This document shows positions 9,958-19,036 of a stretch of 64,000 nucleotides of DNA, piece by piece. The notes under the pieces were generated by a model. The model had not been told where the DNA came from. It searched no databases and saw only the letters and a list, made by a program, of their open reading frames with translations. This stretch comes from Chitinophagaceae bacterium (GTDB lineage: Bacteria > Bacteroidota > Bacteroidia > Chitinophagales > Chitinophagaceae): the NCBI GenBank assembly GCA_947458275.1, contig CANGYR010000013.1, positions 1 to 64,000 on the forward strand, read 5' to 3'. Position 1 is the stretch's first letter. The number at the start of each line of letters is the position of its first letter. The position numbers and the translations under genes are program-made.

Positions 9958-11183
9958 ACAAATGTTTTAGTTCGTTTATTTGTTTTTTCTGCAAAATTAT
10001 TCGAGTAAGTAGATTTAACAAAAAAAAGACAAAGTATTAGCGGAGAAAATTCTAATGGGTTTGAAAAAATGATACATAATATCAACAGTGTTGAAAAAAA
10101 GGCAATAAGTTTATTTTTTGACATTTGTAAAAAATTTTTGTACAGTAACCAGAGATAAACCCCAGAACCAAATAGACCAAAAGATAATAATAATGTCATC
10201 AATCCGGAGGATCTGACTACATTTTCACCATAAGTTTTATACATACTTTTTTTATTTGTAGTTTGTATATCAACTCCATAACCCAAAATTGGACGTTCCA
10301 AAAATGTAGGAAAATCTACTATAAAACTGGAAAATCTTGTTACTGATACAACGTAATTAGGATTTTGGAATGCTTTATCAACTTCTTCTTCTATTCCGAT
10401 TAATTGATTCCCAATTTTACTGGAAAAAATTTGAGCGTTATAAAATGTATAAAATCCAACAGGGAAAAATAAAAAAAATCCTAAAATTTTCATTTTGCCT
10501 TTAGATTTATTTAAAAACGAAAATAAATATATTAATGCTAATAATAAATAACCATTGGTTGAAATGGTTGTTAATATACCAATAGAAATAATCACTTTTT
10601 CTCTGGTTCGTTTCTCATTGTTAAAAAAATCAATAAAAAGCAAAGCAATCACTAATAAGGCTGCGAAAGCTCCGGGTTCCCACATGCAGCCACTATTGCG
10701 CATCGGGTGTAAATATGTAAAATTAAATAATAATGAATTTGAATTATTTCGGACATCCAGTCCATTCCAATTATTAATCTGAAATAAAATATCCGGAATA
10801 AATATTTGCAAAATATACCCAACTAAACTTATTACTGTCAAAAAAAAGCATACAGTTATGAAATTTTTAATAAAGTTATTCCTGTTAATTTTTACAATTA
10901 AAAATGTCAAAAGTATTTTAATCATGTAACCTATCCAAGTGTAAATATTGACACTAGAATTTATGAAGTAATAAATGAAAATTATTACAATCAACGAGAA
11001 TATCAAAAAAATAAATTGTTTAAATGATAAAAGAGTAGCTTTAATGAATACTGAATAAGTTAAGGTAAAAACAAAAAATGCAATTAACGATAAATCATTA
11101 TTAGATATTTGCGATGCGCCTGAACTAAAAATAATCAACGCAAATATTAGGAAATGCTGAATAAAATTATGTTTATATCTCAA
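9954..11183 (-). CDS. Wzy-type O-antigen/polysaccharide polymerase
   Basis: A 409-residue integral membrane protein with about ten hydrophobic segments and a large non-membrane loop at about residues 230-320. This layout, the very low sequence identity typical of the family, and the gene's place in the cluster point to a Wzy polymerase, which joins lipid-linked repeat units on the periplasmic side. A Wzy-like feature is the loop ending in RPILGYGVDI, similar to the O-antigen ligase/polymerase (Wzy_C) signature that follows the large loop. The start is 131 bases after the flippase stop, and the stop overlaps the next transferase by 4 bases. A Waa-type ligase is the main alternative. Confidence 0.8.
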   Translation of the reverse strand: MRYKHNFIQHFLIFALIIFSSGASQISNNDLSLIAFFVFTLTYSVFIKATLLSFKQFIFLIFSLIVIIFIYYFINSSVNIYTWIGYMIKILLTFLIVKINRNNFIKNFITVCFFLTVISLVGYILQIFIPDILFQINNWNGLDVRNNSNSLLFNFTYLHPMRNSGCMWEPGAFAALLVIALLFIDFFNNEKRTREKVIISIGILTTISTNGYLLLALIYLFSFLNKSKGKMKILGFFLFFPVGFYTFYNAQIFSSKIGNQLIGIEEEVDKAFQNPNYVVSVTRFSSFIVDFPTFLERPILGYGVDIQTTNKKSMYKTYGENVVRSSGLMTLLLSFGLFGSGVYLWLLYKNFLQMSKNKLIAFFSTLLILCIIFSNPLEFSPLILCLFFVKSTYSNNFAEKTNKRTKTFV

Positions 11184-11314
11184 ATTTAATTTATTAAAAA
11201 GAAGATTAAAAATTTAACTCCATTTACATCTAACTTTCAACATGCAAAGAATAGTGTAATATTTGAAATAGAAATATTAATTTTTAAACAACAACTTTTC
11301 TCATTTCATTAGTA

Positions 11315-12700
11315 TTATTTGTCCCAAATACCCATTGCAGTTGAAGTAACTATTTTAAAAAATTGAATCCTAGATAAAATTACTCCTGGAATTACACATA
11401 TTATAGTCCCTATAATTATTCCATTAACCCCAAAATTTAGACTTTTAGCAAAAAAAATAGATACTGGAATATTAATGATGGCCATTAAAACAGATTGATA
11501 GAGTTGAAGTTTTATTTTTCCTGTTCCATTTAAGAAATAATTATAAGGAGTCAAGTAAACCATTAATAAAGTATAGATACAAATTAGCCCACTTAATTGA
11601 AAAGGTATTTTGACTTTTTCTCCTAACCAAAATGAATATAGAAATTTGGAAATTGCTAAAAGCATCAAACAAAAAACTGAAAAAATAACCATAAACTTTT
11701 TTAAATTTTTCATTGAATTTACAATCCAATGAAAATCTTTTTTTAAATACGATTCAGAAAAACTAGACCAATAAGGAGTCACAATTATCGAATAAATCAT
11801 TGTAACAACCGAAAATAACTTGAGTGCTAAGTTATAGGGTACAACTTCTTTTGGAGAATATAATTTAGAAATAATAAAATTATCAGTAGAAGTAAGTACG
11901 GTCCATGAAATTTGAACAATAAAAAAACTTATGCCTAATCCAAATATTTCTTTTAGATATTGTTTTCTGCAAAATTTGATAGATGGTTTAAATTCACGAT
12001 AAGGATTATTAAAGGCAAAGAGATTTAAAAAAAACAATAAAATAATTGGTATAACAGAAAAAACCAAGCCAAACTTTAAAAGTGATGCTTTACTAGTCTT
12101 GGTCATAATCCATATAATTAATACTGAACCAGCCTGAGTATAAAAATTAACCTTTCCCTGCATAGAATGGTTTTGATCGGCTGTATATATGGTAGTAATC
12201 AACTTAACCACTAATTGCAAACAAAAAAATCCAAACAAAATTGGCATAAGCAAACTAAGATCCTTTTGTAGTTTAGGAGAGGTGTTGAAGACTTTTGTCC
12301 AATTGATAAAGAAGTTCAATCCTAGAAATACAATTATCAGAAATAAACTTATGGCACCAATCGTAAAATAGGCTGAACTTATGTACCCTTTTGCTAAAGT
12401 TATTTCTCCCTTTGCTTTTGCTTCTGCAAACTTATTACGCAAACCATTACCCAGTCCAACATCAAAAAAGGAGAACCAAGCGATAAAGGAACTGATGGTT
12501 AACCATATACCGTAGTTCTCCGTGTCTAAATAATTTATCGTAAGTGGTATCAATAAAAAAGAAGAAATAATACTCCCGCCTTTATATAAAAAAGACAATG
12601 AAACATGTTTTGCGATGTTTTTAGTACGGTCACTTTTGATCCCTAATCGATTATAAATATTATTTAATTTAATGTTCAATTGTATATTGAATTTTAACAA
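11315..12700 (-). CDS. Wzx-type polysaccharide flippase
   Basis: A 461-residue membrane protein with 12 or more predicted helices, of the MOP/polysaccharide transporter class. It flips the undecaprenyl-linked repeat unit to the periplasm. Family marks near the N-terminus are SLSFLYKGGSIISSFLLIPLTINYLDTENYGIWLTISS and, soon after, FDVGLGNGLRNKFAEAKAKG; both are typical of Wzx/RfbX-like proteins. It is the first gene of the leftward operon and has a Bacteroidota-type promoter upstream (12738-12768). Two-domain symmetry is visible from the repeated helix-loop pattern. Confidence 0.88.
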   Translation of the reverse strand: MLKFNIQLNIKLNNIYNRLGIKSDRTKNIAKHVSLSFLYKGGSIISSFLLIPLTINYLDTENYGIWLTISSFIAWFSFFDVGLGNGLRNKFAEAKAKGEITLAKGYISSAYFTIGAISLFLIIVFLGLNFFINWTKVFNTSPKLQKDLSLLMPILFGFFCLQLVVKLITTIYTADQNHSMQGKVNFYTQAGSVLIIWIMTKTSKASLLKFGLVFSVIPIILLFFLNLFAFNNPYREFKPSIKFCRKQYLKEIFGLGISFFIVQISWTVLTSTDNFIISKLYSPKEVVPYNLALKLFSVVTMIYSIIVTPYWSSFSESYLKKDFHWIVNSMKNLKKFMVIFSVFCLMLLAISKFLYSFWLGEKVKIPFQLSGLICIYTLLMVYLTPYNYFLNGTGKIKLQLYQSVLMAIINIPVSIFFAKSLNFGVNGIIIGTIICVIPGVILSRIQFFKIVTSTAMGIWDK

Positions 12701-12737
12701 AGAAAAATGGAAAATAAAGATGTCTATGGATTTTTTA

Positions 12738-12768
12738 CAAAATTAATGACCATTTATTAAAATTACAA
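12738..12768 (-). promoter_or_regulatory. Putative Bacteroidota promoter for the leftward polysaccharide operon
   Basis: Read on the minus strand: TTG (12768-12766), 20 bases, then TAATTTTG (12745-12738), a match to the TTTG-N19/20-TAnnTTTG consensus apart from the first base of the -33 box. It lies 37 bases upstream of the flippase ATG. The rest of the 367-base divergent gap (12701-13067) is AT-rich; on the right-hand side I find only a near-match (TACTTTTTTG at about 13028) and no clear promoter for the rightward operon. Confidence 0.45.
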
Positions 12769-13067
12769 TTAAATAAATGATCATAATTATTCAACAATTT
12801 GACTAAAATCACTAAATTTGTAACAGTTATATGTCAAATATCAATTAATTGACTTTTTATATTGATTAGTATGTTAAAACGGAAAAAACACCCTGATTTT
12901 CGAAATATTGTTCTTTAAAGTCAAATTCCTTCATCAGCAAAAATTAAAGAATACCTCATTTTTCGAAAACATTACATTAATCAATTAAAAAAAATGGATA
13001 TTAATTTATAGCATCAATAATTACATTTACTTTTTTGTTTACTAGTTCAGATTATTCTCAATAAAAA

Positions 13068-13865
13068 ATGCATCGACATAAATCTAGAAAAAAATATTTT
13101 ATTTTCCTTTTAGCCAGCCTAACAATAACTGCTTTCTTGTCTTCTTGTTATGGCCCCAGAGAAATTTATTATATGCATAACATAAAAGATTCTGCATTTA
13201 TGCATTCTTCAACAGCAGTGCCAATTATTCAGCGCGGTGATCAGCTGTATATTTTTGTAAGCAGCCCTAATATAGAGTCTGCTGCAATTTTTAACATGCC
13301 CAATTTTTTAAACGCGTCGGTTAACATTCAAAATATTCAAACACAAAATAACCCATCAGTAGGCTATTTGGTTGATGAATCCGGCAAGATAGTATTAAAT
13401 AAAATCGGAGCCGTTCAGGCAGCTGGCCTAACCTTTAGTCAATTAAAAGACACATTGGAGTACCGATTGACAAGCTATTTAAAAGACCCTATTGTAAACA
13501 TTAGATTATTAAATTTCAGGGTTACTGTTCTTGGAGAAGTAGCAAAACCAGGCACCTATAATGTACCTTATGCAGACATTAACATTCTCCAAGCGCTAGG
13601 ATTAGCCGGTGATTTAACGATTATGGGCAAGAGGGCTAGTGTATTATTATATAGACAAACTGATTCATTAAAAAATAGTTACCGAATTAACCTAACAGAT
13701 AAAAAATTACTAAATCATCCTGCATTTAATTTAAAAACAGGTGATGTAATTTATGTTGAGCCAAACAGGGTTAAGATGAATACAAGCTCAAGTTTTTTTC
13801 AGATTTGGCCAACTGTTGTTAGCGCTGCAACGCTGTTAATCTTAGTATTAACTAATCTTAAATAA
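13068..13865 (+). CDS. Wza-like polysaccharide export lipoprotein
   Basis: A 265-residue outer-membrane polysaccharide export lipoprotein. The signal sequence ends in a lipobox FLSSC (Cys27). The PES domain core is IIQRGDQLYIFVSSPNIES and VGYLVDESGKIVLNKIGAV; the SLBB domain is VTVLGEVAKPGTYNVPYADI. The C-terminus holds a hydrophobic segment (VVSAATLLILVLTNL). It is a paralogue of the protein at 618-1412. It opens the rightward operon, with only 5 bases to the Wzc-like gene, so the two are co-expressed and probably form the trans-envelope export channel. Confidence 0.9.
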   Translation: MHRHKSRKKYFIFLLASLTITAFLSSCYGPREIYYMHNIKDSAFMHSSTAVPIIQRGDQLYIFVSSPNIESAAIFNMPNFLNASVNIQNIQTQNNPSVGYLVDESGKIVLNKIGAVQAAGLTFSQLKDTLEYRLTSYLKDPIVNIRLLNFRVTVLGEVAKPGTYNVPYADINILQALGLAGDLTIMGKRASVLLYRQTDSLKNSYRINLTDKKLLNHPAFNLKTGDVIYVEPNRVKMNTSSSFFQIWPTVVSAATLLILVLTNLK

Positions 13866-13870
13866 ATTTC

Positions 13871-16213
13871 ATGCAAAATAATTTTAATCATCTAGAAAAT
13901 GATGAGGATCTTAAAATAAAAGATATTCTTATAAATTTCTTTATCCCATATTGGCCAATATACGCTATTTGTTCTTTAATAGGATTATTTGTTGCATTTA
14001 TTTTTTTACAATACAGAAATCCTGTCTATCAGGTTACATCAAAAGTTTTAGTTAAAGATGAAAAAAAAGGAATAGCAGATCAAGCTGCTAAAAGCCTTGA
14101 GGATTTCGATTTGTTTGGAGTGAAAAAAGTAGTTGAGAATGAACTTGAAATTATCACTAGTAGACCAATAATAAAAGATGCAGTCATTAACAGTAATGCG
14201 CAAATAAAAATATTTAAAACAGGAAGATTCAGAGATGAGTATATGGGTGATAGTTTTCCTTTTAAATTGGTTCCTTTAGATCCCGAAATATGTGAATGGG
14301 ATAAAATGAAAACGCTGGAGTTTAATCTGCGAAATAAAAAATTCATCTTAGATGGAATTGCATACAACCTAAATGATTTTAACAGAATAATTATTGATAA
14401 TGATAGTTTTCAGGTAAGATGTAATTATAAAAATCTACAGTCTTTTTCAAAAGAAAAATTTACAATTGAATTAAGTGCTTTAAATGATGTCGTATCGAAT
14501 ATTATCAAAAATATTGAGATATCTACTTCTAGTAAATCTACGTCAATCATGCTTCTTAATATGAAGACAGGCAATGCTGAACAAGGCGAATTATTGCTGA
14601 ATTCAATTATGCAAGTATATAATAATGCTGCTATTATTGACAAGCAAATGATTGCTAGTTATACTATTAATTTTATAGATGATAGATTAGCGCTCATGAG
14701 CAAACAACTTGATAGTGTAGAGCAAAATCTTGAAAATTACAAATCTCAAAATAATATTGTTGATTTAAGTGAACAATCAAAAGTGTTTTTAAACTCTGTA
14801 TCTAAACAAGATCAGGAATTGAATAAATTAGGTGTTCAGCTATCTGTTTTGGATGAAGTTGAGAATTATATGAATGGCAGCAGCGTTTATCCCGGCAAAG
14901 CCCCCTCCTTGATGGGTATTGAAGATCCCATGCTTATGGAGCTTCTTTCAAAATTGTACAACTATGAATTGCAGCTGCAAAACTTATTAAGCAAAACTGC
15001 TGAAAACGATGATGCTGTATTGTCATTAAAAGAACAAATCGAAAAAATAAAAAAAACCATTCGTGAAACAAAATCAGGTTTGCGCCAAAATTTATTAAGT
15101 GCTCAGTCAAAAATTAACAGTGAATTAGATGAACAAAATTCTCTACTAAAATTAGTACCTATTAAAGAAAGAGCGCTAATAAATATATCAAGGCAGCAAG
15201 CAATTAAAAGTTCTATTTATTCTTTTCTGTTAGAGAAAAGAGAATCATCTGCCATATCATATGCATCTACTGTAAGTGATGGACGAGTTGTAGAACCTGC
15301 TTATTGCTCACCGATACCCGTAAGCCCAAAAAAGAACCTTATTTTGATAATCGGTCTATTAACGGGTTTTATTCTACCCTTGCTAATTATCATTATACGA
15401 TATATCTCAAACAATAGGATTCAAAATATTGGGGAAATAGAAAAAATGACTAAAATCCCAATTTTGGGTGAAATGATTTACGAAGCGGGAGAAAATGATT
15501 TTTTTGTAACAAAAAACAGCCGTTCACCCATTGCTGAATCTTTTAGAAATATTCGTACCAAACTGTATTACTATTTTAATGACGATAATAAAAAAGTGCT
15601 CCTTGTTTCGTCTTCAGTACCCGACGAAGGAAAAACTTTCTTTACACTCAATCTCGGTTTATCTTATGCGTTAACTGAAAAGAAAACAATTATGATTACT
15701 GGAGATTTGAGAAAACCTATGTTACATAAAAAATTTAATTTAACCATTGATAAAGGCCTCAGCAATTATCTTATTAATAAAGCTACCGAAGATGAGATTA
15801 TATATGAAACAGGAGTGGATTATCTCAAGATTATTCCTGTTGGCCCTTTGCCACCTAACCCTTCGGAATTATTAACCAACGGAAGGATGCAATTATTGTT
15901 AAAATACTTAAAAGCACATTATGACATTATAATAATTGACACGCCTCCGTTAACATTTTTTGCAGACACACCATTGATGGCTCCTTTAGCAGATGCATGT
16001 GTCTTCATTACAAGATATAATCATACACCCAAAGAGATCTTATTTAAAACAATTAAAGAAATCGAAAATACAGATGCTTACAAGAGTCCAAACATTATTT
16101 TTAACGGGATTAAAAGGAAGGGCTTGAGTTACGGATATGAATACGGATATGGATATGGTTTTGAGCAAGAAAAAAAATCGCTTTTAAAAAGAATATTCAG
16201 AGTGGAAAAATAA
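13871..16213 (+). CDS. Wzc-like chain-length regulator with BY-kinase domain
   Basis: A 780-residue inner-membrane protein with a Wzz part and a bacterial tyrosine kinase part. TM1 is at about residues 28-47 and TM2 at about 494-518 (LILIIGLLTGFILPLLIIIIRYI), with long coiled-coil sequence in the periplasmic part between (about 260-450). The kinase has Walker A SSVPDEGKTFF (about 579-590), Walker A' MITGDLRKP (about 609-617) and Walker B IIIIDTPPL (about 686-694). A tyrosine-rich tail (YGYEYGYGYGFE, about 752-764) is the autophosphorylation cluster. The Walker A carries Asp where most relatives have Gly (PGEGKT). It probably controls polymer length and export together with the Wza protein and the Wzy polymerase. 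Confidence 0.93.
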   Translation: MQNNFNHLENDEDLKIKDILINFFIPYWPIYAICSLIGLFVAFIFLQYRNPVYQVTSKVLVKDEKKGIADQAAKSLEDFDLFGVKKVVENELEIITSRPIIKDAVINSNAQIKIFKTGRFRDEYMGDSFPFKLVPLDPEICEWDKMKTLEFNLRNKKFILDGIAYNLNDFNRIIIDNDSFQVRCNYKNLQSFSKEKFTIELSALNDVVSNIIKNIEISTSSKSTSIMLLNMKTGNAEQGELLLNSIMQVYNNAAIIDKQMIASYTINFIDDRLALMSKQLDSVEQNLENYKSQNNIVDLSEQSKVFLNSVSKQDQELNKLGVQLSVLDEVENYMNGSSVYPGKAPSLMGIEDPMLMELLSKLYNYELQLQNLLSKTAENDDAVLSLKEQIEKIKKTIRETKSGLRQNLLSAQSKINSELDEQNSLLKLVPIKERALINISRQQAIKSSIYSFLLEKRESSAISYASTVSDGRVVEPAYCSPIPVSPKKNLILIIGLLTGFILPLLIIIIRYISNNRIQNIGEIEKMTKIPILGEMIYEAGENDFFVTKNSRSPIAESFRNIRTKLYYYFNDDNKKVLLVSSSVPDEGKTFFTLNLGLSYALTEKKTIMITGDLRKPMLHKKFNLTIDKGLSNYLINKATEDEIIYETGVDYLKIIPVGPLPPNPSELLTNGRMQLLLKYLKAHYDIIIIDTPPLTFFADTPLMAPLADACVFITRYNHTPKEILFKTIKEIENTDAYKSPNIIFNGIKRKGLSYGYEYGYGYGFEQEKKSLLKRIFRVEK

Positions 16214-16245
16214 TTTCAATATTAGATCAAAAATTAAAAATCAAT

Positions 16246-16677
16246 TTGTTGAGTATAAAAAAAAACACACATGCTATATTGTTGTTTGTTGTTTTATGTG
16301 TCTTATATTTTTCATGGTTACCTGACCCTAATTTAAAATCTGAGACATATATACCAACGTTTATTTTAAATTGGTGTAATGAATATTACAACTTGAGAAC
16401 AGCAATTCCATTTTTAATGTTAGGATTTTTATTCGAATTTGTTAGTTTATTAAAAAAAAGAAAAAGGTCTGAAAAGATTAAATTTTTATTTATCCATACT
16501 TTTTTTTCTGCTTTTTTAGTTTGTATTGCTGAATTAGGGCAACTTTTTTTTATACATCGTAGTCCTGATATAATGGATGTTTTATTTGGGATAACAGGCA
16601 GCATACTCGGAGCTTGTATTTTTTATTTGATAATATTTATAAAAAATAATAAAAATGGCATTTACAATAACGACTAG
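16246..16677 (+). CDS. VanZ-like membrane protein
   Basis: A 143-residue membrane protein with four hydrophobic segments. VanZ-family marks are the first segment ending FSWLPDP, the CIAELGQLF motif (the conserved E-x-x-Q) and the following RSPDIMDVLFGITGSILG. VanZ family members are linked to resistance to glycopeptides, but most, including ones in polysaccharide loci, have no known role. The start is a TTG at 16246, with a second TTG one codon later; no ATG is available near it. It sits 32 bases after the Wzc-like gene and overlaps the GT26 gene by 23 bases, so it is part of the operon. Confidence 0.78.
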   Translation: MLSIKKNTHAILLFVVLCVLYFSWLPDPNLKSETYIPTFILNWCNEYYNLRTAIPFLMLGFLFEFVSLLKKRKRSEKIKFLFIHTFFSAFLVCIAELGQLFFIHRSPDIMDVLFGITGSILGACIFYLIIFIKNNKNGIYNND

Positions 16678-17416
16678 TAAGTTTGATTTGTTAATAAAAA
16701 AATGCATTGATCTTTCATCAGTATACAAATCTTCATATGTTTGTGTTGCGAACGTGCATATGTGTATGGAAGCATACCGAAACCAAAAATTTAAAAAAAT
16801 AGTTAACGATGCGGATTTAGTAACTGCCGATGGCATGCCATTGGTACTCGCATTAAAATTTCTTTTTGGAATCAAACAAGATCGTATATCCGGAATGGAT
16901 ATGCTCCCAGCCTTATTATCAAGCGCAGAAGAGAAAGGATTATCTGTTTTCTTTTATGGAGGTACTGAAATTATGCTAGAAAAAACCCGTTATCATATAA
17001 ATAATCATTATCCTAAGTTAGCAAAGCATCATTATTATAGCCCCCCATTTCGAATGCTATCAAATGAAGAAGAAAATGATGTTATTAATTTAATTAATGC
17101 CACGAAACCAAATTTGGTTTTTGTAGCATTGGGTTGTCCAAAACAGGAAAAATGGATGGCTTCCATGCGCGGGAAAATTAATGCTTGTATGATTGGAATC
17201 GGAGGGTCTTTACCAGTGATGATTGGTATGCAAAAACGTGCTCCAAAATGGATGCAAAAGACAAGTTTAGAGTGGTTCTTTAGATTATTACAAGAGCCAA
17301 TTAGGCTTTTTAAAAGATACTTTATTACAAATTCTTTGTTTGTTTATTATTTAACTTTAGAATTAATTAGAGTAAGAATATTCAAATTAAACCCCAAATT
17401 AATTATATACAAATAG
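16655..17416 (+). CDS. WecG/TagA/CpsF family glycosyltransferase (GT26)
   Basis: A 253-residue GT26 enzyme, which transfers a sugar such as N-acetylmannosamine(uronic acid) or glucose to a lipid-linked acceptor at the membrane. The family core is visible: NDADLVTADGMPLVLALKFLFG, RISGMDMLPALL, VFFYGGTEIMLEK, and further PNLVFVALGCPKQEKWM followed by IGIGGSLPVMIG and RAPKWMQKTSLEWFFRLLQEPIRLFKRY. The last of these is the standard C-terminal amphipathic membrane-binding end. The ATG lies 23 bases inside the VanZ-like gene in another frame, indicating coupled translation. It probably adds the second sugar of the repeat unit, after the initiating transferase encoded next. Confidence 0.9.
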   Translation: MAFTITTSKFDLLIKKCIDLSSVYKSSYVCVANVHMCMEAYRNQKFKKIVNDADLVTADGMPLVLALKFLFGIKQDRISGMDMLPALLSSAEEKGLSVFFYGGTEIMLEKTRYHINNHYPKLAKHHYYSPPFRMLSNEEENDVINLINATKPNLVFVALGCPKQEKWMASMRGKINACMIGIGGSLPVMIGMQKRAPKWMQKTSLEWFFRLLQEPIRLFKRYFITNSLFVYYLTLELIRVRIFKLNPKLIIYK

Positions 17417-17472
17417 ACCATAATTTGCAATTTATAAAAATTGGATAGCATTAAAAATCCACTTTTGCCAAT

Positions 17473-18885
17473 ATGAAGATTTTAAATTTTTTGTCTTCAA
17501 AAAGATTTTTCCAAAACATAAATGTTATTCAGATACTTTTGGATATCCTTTTATTGAACGGATCTTTTATGTTCTCCATCTTTATTCGCTGGGGTAATCT
17601 TCATGTAATCAGTAATACTCAAATAGGACAATTGGCGTTGGTGTTAAATTTAGGCTGGCTACTGGTTGTTTTATGGCTTCATGTAGTCAAACCGGTCAGG
17701 ATGGAGCGAATTTCATTATACCTGTTCCGATTGATTAATACTATGCTCCATCACATGCTGTTAATTGGTTTAATAATTTTTATATTTAAATTCTCAGAAG
17801 TTTCTCGCTTACTACTATGCTACTTTTACATACTATTTTTTATATCATTGATTACGCTTCGTATCGGTATTTTAATAACAATTAAAAATTTGAGAAAAAG
17901 GGGTTACAACTATAGAAATATTGTTTTCGCCGGTTGGGATGGAATTGCCAATCAGTATTATGATGTAATACATTTAGACTTGGCAAGTGGATACAAGATA
18001 TTAGGCTATTTTGAAGATAAATTGATTGAAAATGTACCAATCAATTATTTAGGTGATATCCATTCACTTAAAGATTTTTTTAAAAAAGATAACATTGATG
18101 AGTTATTCATTTCGTCACAGAGTTTTAGCAAAGAGCAAGTTAAAGAATTGGTGGTGATTTGTGAAGCAAACATGACGCGCGTACGTTTTATACCAAATGT
18201 AATTCAATATGGATTGACTAGTAATTTTGATGTAGTAAGATATGGCCATTTGCCTACTTTTTCATTACGTAAAGAACCTATGGAAAAATTGGTCAATCGT
18301 ATGATCAAAAGAACGTTTGATATTGTTTTTTCTTCATTAGTCATTTTATTTGTTTTTTCTTGGCTATTTCCCATAATTGCTATCTTAATAAAATTCAGCT
18401 CAAAAGGACCGGTATTTTTTAAACAATTACGATCAGGAGAAAACAATCGTACCTTTTATTGTTATAAATTCAGAACAATGAAAGTAAATACAAAATCGGA
18501 TAAACTTCAAGCCACCAAAGGCGATTCCCGTATCACTAAAATTGGAGCTTTTCTGAGAAAGACCAGTATAGATGAACTACCTCAATTTTTTAATGTATTG
18601 TTTGGCTCTATGTCAGTAGTTGGTCCAAGACCACATATGCTTTTGCATACTGAACAATACAGTAACGATATAAATAATTTTATGGTACGTCATTTTATAA
18701 AACCGGGAATAACAGGATGGGCACAAGTGAAAGGTTATAGAGGAGAGACAAAAAAATTAGAAGATATGGAGAAAAGAGTGAAATATGATATTTGGTATTT
18801 AGAAAATTGGAATATCTTTTTTGATTTCAAAATAATTTATCTAACAATTTTAAATGTAATTTATGGAGACTCAAAAGCCTATTAA
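17473..18885 (+). CDS. Exopolysaccharide polyprenyl glycosylphosphotransferase
   Basis: A 470-residue WcaJ/WbaP-type phosphoglycosyl transferase, which starts repeat-unit synthesis by moving a sugar-1-phosphate to undecaprenyl phosphate. The N-terminal half has four membrane helices and a Rossmann-like CoA_binding_3 region (about 150-240: NIVFAGWDGIAN). A further helix (about 283-305) precedes the catalytic domain with KRTFDIVFSS, KFRTMKVNT, TSIDELPQFFNVLFGSMSVV and GPRP, then GITGWAQVKGYRGET. These are the diagnostic C-terminal motifs. It is the last gene of the rightward operon, 56 bases after the GT26 gene. The sugar (glucose or galactose type) cannot be read from the sequence. Confidence 0.93.
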   Translation: MKILNFLSSKRFFQNINVIQILLDILLLNGSFMFSIFIRWGNLHVISNTQIGQLALVLNLGWLLVVLWLHVVKPVRMERISLYLFRLINTMLHHMLLIGLIIFIFKFSEVSRLLLCYFYILFFISLITLRIGILITIKNLRKRGYNYRNIVFAGWDGIANQYYDVIHLDLASGYKILGYFEDKLIENVPINYLGDIHSLKDFFKKDNIDELFISSQSFSKEQVKELVVICEANMTRVRFIPNVIQYGLTSNFDVVRYGHLPTFSLRKEPMEKLVNRMIKRTFDIVFSSLVILFVFSWLFPIIAILIKFSSKGPVFFKQLRSGENNRTFYCYKFRTMKVNTKSDKLQATKGDSRITKIGAFLRKTSIDELPQFFNVLFGSMSVVGPRPHMLLHTEQYSNDINNFMVRHFIKPGITGWAQVKGYRGETKKLEDMEKRVKYDIWYLENWNIFFDFKIIYLTILNVIYGDSKAY

Positions 18886-19036
18886 ATAATGTTTAATCCA
18901 TAACTATCATTATTTTGATAAAAAAAATTATTTAACGCAAGAGAATTTGTCAATCTATAAAAAAAACATTAGTTTTAACCTGATCGCATATTAATAATTA
19001 ATTATTTTATAATTTAAATACATAAAAACTACACAA

